From the IMG/VR virus record IMGVR_UViG_3300024306_000023, positions 1 to 64,000 of that record: a DNA stretch of 64,000 nt. One strand, written 5' to 3'. Positions 59,373 to 64,000 of the stretch are shown one piece after another; within the stretch, counting starts at the first letter, position 1, and every line of letters starts with the position of its first letter. The stretch is from a virus. The notes under the pieces are model-generated. The model worked only from the letters and a program-made list of their open reading frames with translations, was not told the origin of the DNA and made no database searches. Position numbers and translations under genes: made by a program.

Positions 59373-59694
59373 CATGATTATATCTCCAGGCATCCTCAAG
59401 AATACCATGCAGGTAATTTCTTATTTTTCTTGCTTGTGGTTTGGGAATGTGACCATATCCTTCACGAAGTTGTTTATGAATTTCATCAGATCCACCCTCA
59501 AGATAATCGTCCAAATCCATCACAAGATTACTTAACTCGTGTGCTGTATTGCTTTCAATAAACTGTTCAACTTCTACTTTTTTAGTTCCACGAACTTTTA
59601 AATAATCATAAAAACTCAAAACAAATTGTCCATTAAAAGCATAATCAATTGCTTTTTCCACATCGTTACAAACTTCGTAAAAATTATTATCCAT
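59335..59694 (-). CDS. Conserved-type hypothetical protein
   Basis: This 119-aa, soluble, mostly helical protein begins MDNNFYEVCNDVEKAIDYAF, with FVLSFYDYLKVRGTKKVEVE, then MDLDDYLEGGSDEIHKQLRE and a basic C-terminus (DKRPGRRKKQTK). It abuts the glutaredoxin gene (stop/start overlap). Function unknown. Confidence 0.55.
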   Translation of the reverse strand: MDNNFYEVCNDVEKAIDYAFNGQFVLSFYDYLKVRGTKKVEVEQFIESNTAHELSNLVMDLDDYLEGGSDEIHKQLREGYGHIPKPQARKIRNYLHGILEDAWRYNHDKRPGRRKKQTK

Positions 59695-59930
59695 TAAACT
59701 AGTTTTTGCTCCTGAAGGTATTGAACAGTATCAGAACAACCACCAATGTGTTGATCATTAACAATCACTTGGGGAAAGGTAGATCCATTCCCAAATTCCG
59801 CATAGAATTCTTCTCGCGTAAAATCGCTATTCAATTTATAAACTACATGCTGTAGTTGCGCCAACTCTAGCACTTGTTGAACTTTTGTGCAATATGGGCA
59901 ACCATCTTTTGAATAAACTGTAAACTTCAT
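59694..59930 (-). CDS. nrdC: Glutaredoxin
   Basis: This 78-aa glutaredoxin has the active-site motif CPYC (MKFTVYSKDGCPYCTKVQQ), the cis-Pro region STFPQVIVNDQHIGGC and a terminal helix. It likely reduces ribonucleotide reductase using host glutathione; phage glutaredoxins are often next to nucleotide genes. The symbol nrdC follows T4 usage. Confidence 0.9.
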   Translation of the reverse strand: MKFTVYSKDGCPYCTKVQQVLELAQLQHVVYKLNSDFTREEFYAEFGNGSTFPQVIVNDQHIGGCSDTVQYLQEQKLV

Positions 59931-59950
59931 AATTGTTATAAAACTGAAAG

Positions 59951-59958
59951 TTATTTAG
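59951..59958 (-). promoter_or_regulatory. Late promoter-like box CTAAATAA
   Basis: CTAAATAA lies ~21 nt upstream of the glutaredoxin start and overlaps the stop of the 94-aa gene. It may simply be an AAA-TAA ending. Confidence 0.3.
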
Positions 59959-60235
59959 CGTTAACTGGAATTCCTTGTCCTTCAGGTAACCATACTTGTT
60001 GTTGAAGTTCCACATAAGGTAGTTCTTCTTTTGCTGCAGGTAAACCCAATTGACCAGGAAGCTGTTTATCTGTGGTTGATGTTACTGTAATAACTTGATC
60101 TAAAATAAACTTTTGTTTGCGATAACTTCTTTTATCCTTATCAAATCCAACTAACATCAATGCATCTTTTTCTTCTCCACAGTGAGCAATTACTCTACCT
60201 GTGGTTTTGTCAGTGACCACCCAATAATCATACAT
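59951..60235 (-). CDS. Conserved-type hypothetical protein
   Basis: This 94-aa protein begins MYDYWVVTDKTTGRVIAHCG and contains EEKDALMLVGFDKDKRSYRK, then a Pro/Gln-rich C-terminus (LPYVELQQQVWLPEGQG). No family is recognised. Its start overlaps the end of the 39-aa gene by 8 nt. Confidence 0.55.
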   Translation of the reverse strand: MYDYWVVTDKTTGRVIAHCGEEKDALMLVGFDKDKRSYRKQKFILDQVITVTSTTDKQLPGQLGLPAAKEELPYVELQQQVWLPEGQGIPVNAK

Positions 60236-60347
60236 TCTTTTCTTGTGCTTTTGATTGATTATAAGTCTTTGCTGTCGGTCTGTAAAGTCCTGGCCATGTA
60301 TCTCTAATGATTTCTGCGAGTTTGTATGGTGTTGTGGAAGTTATCAT
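60228..60347 (-). CDS. Micro-protein (hypothetical)
   Basis: This 39-aa protein begins MITSTTPYKLAEIIRDTWPG and ends TYNQSKAQEKNV. It overlaps both neighbours (ATGA upstream, 8 nt downstream), which suggests it is translated. Function unknown. Confidence 0.5.
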   Translation of the reverse strand: MITSTTPYKLAEIIRDTWPGLYRPTAKTYNQSKAQEKNV

Positions 60348-60418
60348 AAGTCTTGCATAACAGATAATATAAACATTATGATTCCAAAGAGTTGGAATAG
60401 TATGAGAATAAGAAGCAT
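60344..60418 (-). CDS. Possible single-TM micro-peptide
   Basis: A 24-aa hydrophobic ORF (MLLILILFQLFGIIMFILSV) begins just after the psbD terminator, with no Shine-Dalgarno. Its stop overlaps the next start. It may be a small membrane peptide or chance. Confidence 0.3.
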   Translation of the reverse strand: MLLILILFQLFGIIMFILSVMQDL

Positions 60419-60444
60419 AAAAAAAGGAGTTCAGAGAACTCCTT
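60419..60444 (-). terminator. psbD terminator
   Basis: The stem AAGGAGTTC / GAACTCCTT with a TCT loop is followed by T7 on the minus strand, ~11 nt past the psbD stop. Confidence 0.85.
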
Positions 60445-60454
60445 GTATTTATTT

Positions 60455-61516
60455 TTAGAGTGCGTTTCCTCGCGGCAGAACCTCTTCTGGGAACACAAAG
60501 TTCTCATGAGGTTGATCGACTGGTGCCATCCAAGCGCGAAGACCTTCATTTAAAAGAATATTCTTTGTATAGAAGGTTTCGAACTCAGGATCTTCTGCTG
60601 CTCTAACTTCCTGACTAACAAAGTCGTAAGCACGAAGATTGAGAGCAAGACCGATAATCCCGATAGAAGATGTCCAGAGACCCATGACGGGAACAAAGAG
60701 CATAAAGAAATGTAGCCAACGCTTATTGCTAAAAGCAATGCCGAAGATTTGAGACCAAAATCTGTTCGCAGTGACCATACTATAAGTCTCTTCCTCTTGC
60801 GTGGGTTCAAAAGCTTTAAAAGTGTTTGCTTGATCGCCATCTTCAAAAAGCGTGTTTTCTACGGTAGCACCATGAATTGCACAAAGTAGTGCTCCGCCTA
60901 GAATACCAGCAACTCCCATCATATGGAAGGGGTTGAGGGTCCAGTTGTGGAAACCCTGAAGGAACAACAGAAACCTGAAGATAGCAGCAACACCAAATGA
61001 AGGTGCGAAGAACCAACTGGATTGTCCCAGAGGGTACATCAGGAACACGCTGACGAACACAGCAATAGGACCAGAGAAAGCAATAGCATTGTACGGACGA
61101 ATACCTACCAGACGAGCAATCTCAAACTGGCGGAGCATAAATCCAATCAGGCTGAAAGCCCCGTGGAGCGCCACAAAAGTCCATAGTCCCCCAAGTTGGC
61201 ACCACCTGACGAAATCCCCTTGAGACTCAGGACCCCAAAGTAGAAGAAGAGAATGACCCATAGCGTCAGCAGGGCTGCTGACTGCCGCTGTGAGAAAATT
61301 GCAGCCTTCAAGATAAGAAGACGCCAACCCGTGGGTATACCATCCTGTGACAAACGAAGTGCCAGTAAGCCAGCCACCAAGCGCAAGATAAGCAGTGGGA
61401 AAAAGTAGTAGTCCAGACCAACCCACAAATACAAAGCGATCTCGTTTAAGCCAGTCATCCAGGACATCGAACCAACCTCTCTGAGAAATGGGCGGTGAAA
61501 GAGTTGAAGAAGTCAT
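60455..61516 (-). CDS. psbD: Photosystem II D2 protein
   Basis: This 353-aa protein is full length for D2. Landmarks: [60 protein letters not shown], TyrD-region [13 protein letters not shown] (Y161 here), P680 ligand His198 in [10 protein letters not shown], iron ligand His215 in [11 protein letters not shown], and [17 protein letters not shown]. It keeps the PSII reaction centre working during infection. It has a sigma70 promoter overlapped by a late box and ends at a terminator. Confidence 0.98.
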   Translation of the reverse strand: MTSSTLSPPISQRGWFDVLDDWLKRDRFVFVGWSGLLLFPTAYLALGGWLTGTSFVTGWYTHGLASSYLEGCNFLTAAVSSPADAMGHSLLLLWGPESQGDFVRWCQLGGLWTFVALHGAFSLIGFMLRQFEIARLVGIRPYNAIAFSGPIAVFVSVFLMYPLGQSSWFFAPSFGVAAIFRFLLFLQGFHNWTLNPFHMMGVAGILGGALLCAIHGATVENTLFEDGDQANTFKAFEPTQEEETYSMVTANRFWSQIFGIAFSNKRWLHFFMLFVPVMGLWTSSIGIIGLALNLRAYDFVSQEVRAAEDPEFETFYTKNILLNEGLRAWMAPVDQPHENFVFPEEVLPRGNAL

Positions 61517-61537
61517 AGCCTCCTATATCGTTTCTCA

Positions 61538-61571
61538 TATTTATCTTAACATTGCTTAACAAAGAAGTCAA
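61538..61571 (-). promoter_or_regulatory. psbD promoter: sigma70 overlapping a late box
   Basis: TTGACT (61566-61571), a 17-bp spacer and TAAGAT (61543-61548) form a sigma70-like promoter. GATAAATA (61538-61545) is a late box that shares three bases with the -10. The start codon is ~22 nt away. Confidence 0.7.
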
Positions 61572-61584
61572 TGAGTGTTTGTGC

Positions 61585-61707
61585 TCATCCCCAATAAATT
61601 ACCGAAAGAGTGAATACGACAAACACAATGATTGTGAATCCCATCATACCTACACCTGCCCAGATAATCCAGGGTTCCATAGGATGATGTTGATTATTAT
61701 GAGACAT
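61585..61707 (-). CDS. Small single-TM protein between psbA and psbD
   Basis: This 40-aa protein begins MSHNNQHHPMEPWIIWAG with one hydrophobic helix (MGFTIIVFVVFTLSVIYWG). The start overlaps the endonuclease stop by 11 nt; no Shine-Dalgarno is seen. Size and topology resemble low-molecular-weight photosystem subunits, but no specific subunit is recognised. It is probably membrane-located if expressed. Confidence 0.45.
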   Translation of the reverse strand: MSHNNQHHPMEPWIIWAGVGMMGFTIIVFVVFTLSVIYWG

Positions 61708-62137
61708 TGGTTTTATGCTTTTTAACATATTCTATCATATTCCTAATCAAATCAACATCCTCATTTACATATCCAATAGTTCTATTGCAGACATTACAGA
61801 GTAGACCTCTTACCTTACCAGTTTTATGGTTATGGTCAACATAGAAAACATCTACACCACCACCTCTACCAGATTTTCTACCTTTCGGGTCAGTAGAACC
61901 ACAGACAGCACATTTATGTCCTTGTTTTTCTAGAAGATTATTATACTCTTCAATACCAATACCATAAACCCTTTTCAAGTTTTCATCTCTCTTTTTTATA
62001 GGGTCATAGTTTTCTTGTTGCTTTTTTACATAACATTTTTTACATTTACCATGATGTCCATAAGGAGTTCCATTCCTTACTGTCTGGTAAAATTCTGTAA
62101 GTGGTTTTAATTCGTTGCAAATTTTACAGGTTTTCAT
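61697..62137 (-). CDS. Free-standing endonuclease VII-like homing endonuclease (F-CphI-like)
   Basis: This 146-aa protein has an N-terminal zinc-type motif (CKICNELKPLTEFYQ and CKKCYVKKQQ) and an endonuclease VII core: YGIGIEEYNNLLEKQGHKCA with CAVCG, then DVFYVDHNHKTGKVRGLLCN, CNRTIG and VDLIRNMIEYV. A free-standing endonuclease of this kind next to psbA is known from cyanophage S-PM2 (F-CphI), where it cuts psbA. Here psbA is intron-less. It has its own sigma70-like promoter just past the psbA terminator, an autonomous cassette between psbA and psbD. Confidence 0.82.
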   Translation of the reverse strand: MKTCKICNELKPLTEFYQTVRNGTPYGHHGKCKKCYVKKQQENYDPIKKRDENLKRVYGIGIEEYNNLLEKQGHKCAVCGSTDPKGRKSGRGGGVDVFYVDHNHKTGKVRGLLCNVCNRTIGYVNEDVDLIRNMIEYVKKHKTNVS

Positions 62138-62163
62138 AGTCCTTTGATTAAGTTGTTAAAGTT

Positions 62164-62193
62164 ATTATAGCATAACTTTAAGTATTTAGTCAA
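62164..62193 (-). promoter_or_regulatory. Sigma70-like promoter of the homing endonuclease
   Basis: TTGACT, 18-bp spacer, TATAAT on the minus strand, ~27 nt upstream of the endonuclease ATG and directly after the psbA terminator. Confidence 0.6.
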
Positions 62194-62201
62194 GTAGTCA
62201 C

Positions 62202-62229
62202 AAAAAAAGACCTCTCGAAGGAGGTCTTA
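62202..62229 (-). terminator. psbA terminator
   Basis: AAGACCTC pairs with GAGGTCTT across a short loop, followed by T7 on the minus strand. It lies ~20 nt past the psbA stop. Confidence 0.85.
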
Positions 62230-62247
62230 AAAACTATTGAGTTTTTA

Positions 62248-63327
62248 TCAACCGATTGCAGGAGCAGTCAGAGCAACAGGAGTGTTCTGTGCAGTAGCAA
62301 GGTCCAGAGGGAAGTTATGAGCATTGCGCTCGTGCATTACCTCCATTCCCAGTCCAGCACGGTTAAGGACATCTGCCCAAGTATTGAGCACACGACCCTG
62401 ACTATCCAGAATGCTCTGGTTAAAATTCAGACCGTTGAGATTAAAAGCCATCGTGCTTACACCAAGAGCAGTGAACCAGATGCCAACCACAGGCCAGGCA
62501 GCCAGGAAGAAGTGCAGCGAACGGGAGTTATTAAAGGAAGCATATTGAAAAATAAGGCGTCCGAAATAACCGTGAGCAGCAACGATGTTATAGGTCTCTT
62601 CTTCTTGACCGAACTTGTAACCATAGTTCTGTGACTCGTTCTCGGTGGTTTCACGAACCAGCGAGGAAGTAACCAGAGAACCGTGCATAGCACTGAACAG
62701 AGAACCACCGAACACACCAGCAACTCCAAGCATATGGAAGGGGTGCATCAGGATGTTGTGCTCTGCCTGGAACACAAGCATATAGTTGAAGGTGCCACTG
62801 ATACCCAGAGGCATTGCGTCAGAGAAGGAACCCTGACCAAAAGGATACACCAAGAACACTGCACTCGCAGCAGCAACAGGTGCAGAGTAAGCAACGCAGA
62901 TCCAAGGACGCATACCCAAACGGTAGGAAAGTTCCCACTCACGACCCATATAGGCATAGATGCCGATGAGGAAGTGGAACACAACCAGTTGGAAAGGTCC
63001 ACCGTTGTAAAGCCACTCATCTAGGGAAGCAGCTTCCCAGATGGGGTAAAAGTGCAGTCCAATTGCGTTGGACGAAGGAATCACAGCACCAGAGATGATG
63101 TTGTTTCCGTACATCAGAGAACCAGCAACTGGTTCGCGGATGCCATCAATGTCCACTGGGGGAGCACCGATGAATGCGATGATGAAACAAGTTGTTGCAG
63201 CAAGCAGACAAGGGATCATCAGCACACCGAACCAACCCACATAGAGGCGGTTGTCGGTTGAAGTTACCCAGTTGCAAAACTGTTCCCAAGTATTCGATTG
63301 TCGTTGTTGTGAAATTGTAGCAGTCAT
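62248..63327 (-). CDS. psbA: Photosystem II D1 protein
   Basis: This is a 359-aa D1 with no intron. All functional ligands can be placed: Tyr161 (TyrZ), Asp170, His190, His198 and His215, His272, and the manganese-cluster end His332, Glu333, His337, Asp342 and Ala344, followed by a 15-residue C-terminal extension that is normally cleaved. Residue 130 is Glu (MGREWEL), the high-light-type D1 in host nomenclature. Phage D1 replaces damaged host D1 during infection. Composition is richer in GC than flanking genes. Confidence 0.99.
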   Translation of the reverse strand: MTATISQQRQSNTWEQFCNWVTSTDNRLYVGWFGVLMIPCLLAATTCFIIAFIGAPPVDIDGIREPVAGSLMYGNNIISGAVIPSSNAIGLHFYPIWEAASLDEWLYNGGPFQLVVFHFLIGIYAYMGREWELSYRLGMRPWICVAYSAPVAAASAVFLVYPFGQGSFSDAMPLGISGTFNYMLVFQAEHNILMHPFHMLGVAGVFGGSLFSAMHGSLVTSSLVRETTENESQNYGYKFGQEEETYNIVAAHGYFGRLIFQYASFNNSRSLHFFLAAWPVVGIWFTALGVSTMAFNLNGLNFNQSILDSQGRVLNTWADVLNRAGLGMEVMHERNAHNFPLDLATAQNTPVALTAPAIG

Positions 63328-63377
63328 TGTTTTTAAAAGCTAAGTAGTCCATCAGGGAAATGGTGGAGATACTTATT

Positions 63378-63400
63378 TCCTAAACACCCTTAGTTTAGGA
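63378..63400 (-). other. Hairpin in the psbA 5' leader
   Basis: TCCTAAAC and GTTTAGGA form an 8-bp stem with a 7-nt loop ~50 nt upstream of the ATG. The long leader also carries AATGTT / AACATT around 63453-63475. No T tract follows. Confidence 0.5.
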
Positions 63401-63493
63401 TATGAGAGACGATTTTATACTCCCTATAGGTCTCGGTTTGCGGAGAGTTTAACAATGTTGCAAAACATTAAAGATTCGTAACATTTGTTTACC

Positions 63494-63527
63494 TATTTAT
63501 AATACACCCCTTTCAGAACTCTGTCAA
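63494..63527 (-). promoter_or_regulatory. psbA promoter: sigma70 overlapping a late box
   Basis: TTGACA (63522-63527), a 17-bp spacer and TATTAT (63499-63504) form a sigma70-like promoter. TATAAATA (63494-63501), a perfect late box, overlaps the -10. It starts 5 nt past the stop of the adjacent gene and ~167 nt before psbA. Confidence 0.8.
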
Positions 63528-63531
63528 GCCC

Positions 63532-64000
63532 CTATTTGGGTTTTTTCTGTGCTGCTTTGACTTTTTTATCAATATGAGGATTGCCTGTAGGAGGCATTGC
63601 CTTTGCACTCTCAGGATCTAGACGATTAAATCTATTAGCAACTTTTTTACCATCAACCAAATCTGAATGCATACCATTAACCATTTCTGGTGGTTTTTCT
63701 ACTGGGAATCCTAATGGTGCTGGTTTTCCATCATAATACCCAGGAATTTTACCTAATACTTCTTCTGGAGATTTGAGTTTTTTTCTTTCTGAAATTAGTT
63801 GTCCTTTTGGTTCATAATGTGCCAGTCTAACAGGAGGTCCAGATGGAGTTGGTCCAGTATAAGGTCTTTGACCAGGATGTAATGGCTCTCCAGGAGCCCA
63901 AACAGGAGCGATTGGTGTTGTTTGAGATGGTTTTGCATCTTTTATAGATGGCCAATTTTGAGCGATTTGAGTATCTTGATCCGAAGTAATTTCAACACCA
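63532..64000 (-). CDS. Proline-rich hypothetical protein (N-terminus beyond window)
   Basis: The minus-strand frame is open from the right window edge to a TAG at 63532; about 155 residues are visible. It is Pro- and Lys-rich (PIAPVWAPGEPLHPGQRPYT, then SGPPVRLAHYEPKGQL), with GKIPGYYDGKPAPLGFPVEK and a basic C-terminal end (IDKKVKAAQKKPK). No family is recognised. The last codons lie next to the psbA -35 box. It is probably a phage-specific protein. Confidence 0.65.
   Translation of the reverse strand, partial: GVEITSDQDTQIAQNWPSIKDAKPSQTTPIAPVWAPGEPLHPGQRPYTGPTPSGPPVRLAHYEPKGQLISERKKLKSPEEVLGKIPGYYDGKPAPLGFPVEKPPEMVNGMHSDLVDGKKVANRFNRLDPESAKAMPPTGNPHIDKKVKAAQKKPK

Noticed and set aside
62248-63327. 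Group I intron in psbA, expected from the nearby F-CphI-like gene
   Set aside because: psbA reads continuously for 359 codons with all ligands in register, so no intron is present.

Overview
The window is part of the genome of a T4-like cyanophage (a cyanomyovirus of marine Synechococcus or Prochlorococcus). Two kinds of gene identify it. T4 core genes are present: gp32, gp33, gp59, gp4, gp48, gp53, gp26, gp19/gp54-type tube genes and a tape-measure/hub block. Cyanophage auxiliary genes are also present: psbA, psbD, speD, phoH, thyX and a glutaredoxin. Coding is very dense, the base composition is AT-rich, and almost every gene is on the minus strand. The exception is a short plus-strand operon at about 48.7-52.0 kb. 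Both window edges cut a gene.

Layout, left to right. 1-6.4 kb: host-recognition and virion surface proteins (collagen-like repeats, beta-helix-like and fiber-like proteins). 6.4-17.0 kb: an accessory island of glycosyltransferase-like proteins, a GT2-methyltransferase fusion, a sulfotransferase, a hexapeptide acetyltransferase, a 2OG-Fe(II) oxygenase and a Cys-cluster protein. It is interleaved with RCC1-type propellers; four occur at 10.3-20.1 kb and each has seven blades. 17-31.7 kb: more propellers, a DUF4376 protein, a collagen-like fiber with an S74 autoprocessing chaperone domain, a polyglycine Ig-like protein and a 1818-aa structural protein. 31.8-34 kb: small genes, a Mom-like DNA-modification candidate and two tRNAs (Thr-UGU, Leu-UAA) served by sigma70-like promoters. 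34-48.7 kb: baseplate hub, spike, tape measure, tail-assembly chaperone and tube genes. 48.7-52.0 kb (plus strand): a NUMOD-type ORF, gp4, gp48 and gp53. 52.0-60.3 kb: replication, late-transcription and metabolic genes. 60.4-63.5 kb: psbD and psbA flanking a free-standing endonuclease VII-like homing endonuclease.

Regulation is readable. Late promoters of the form NATAAATA or CTAAATA precede many structural genes. Perfectly spaced sigma70-like promoters precede gp32, the tRNA islet, the glycan island, the homing endonuclease, psbD and psbA. In front of both photosystem genes the sigma70 -10 box overlaps a late TAAATA box, which suggests expression both early and late.

The two most unusual observations are in the tail genes. 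First, gp26 ends on a canonical T TTT TTC slippery heptamer, and a 55-aa ORF lies in the -1 frame directly before the tape-measure gene. This is the layout of lambda G/GT-type tail chaperones. Second, the 1020-aa tape-measure-like protein carries an M23 endopeptidase signature in circularly permuted order, followed by an RlpA-like double-psi beta-barrel.
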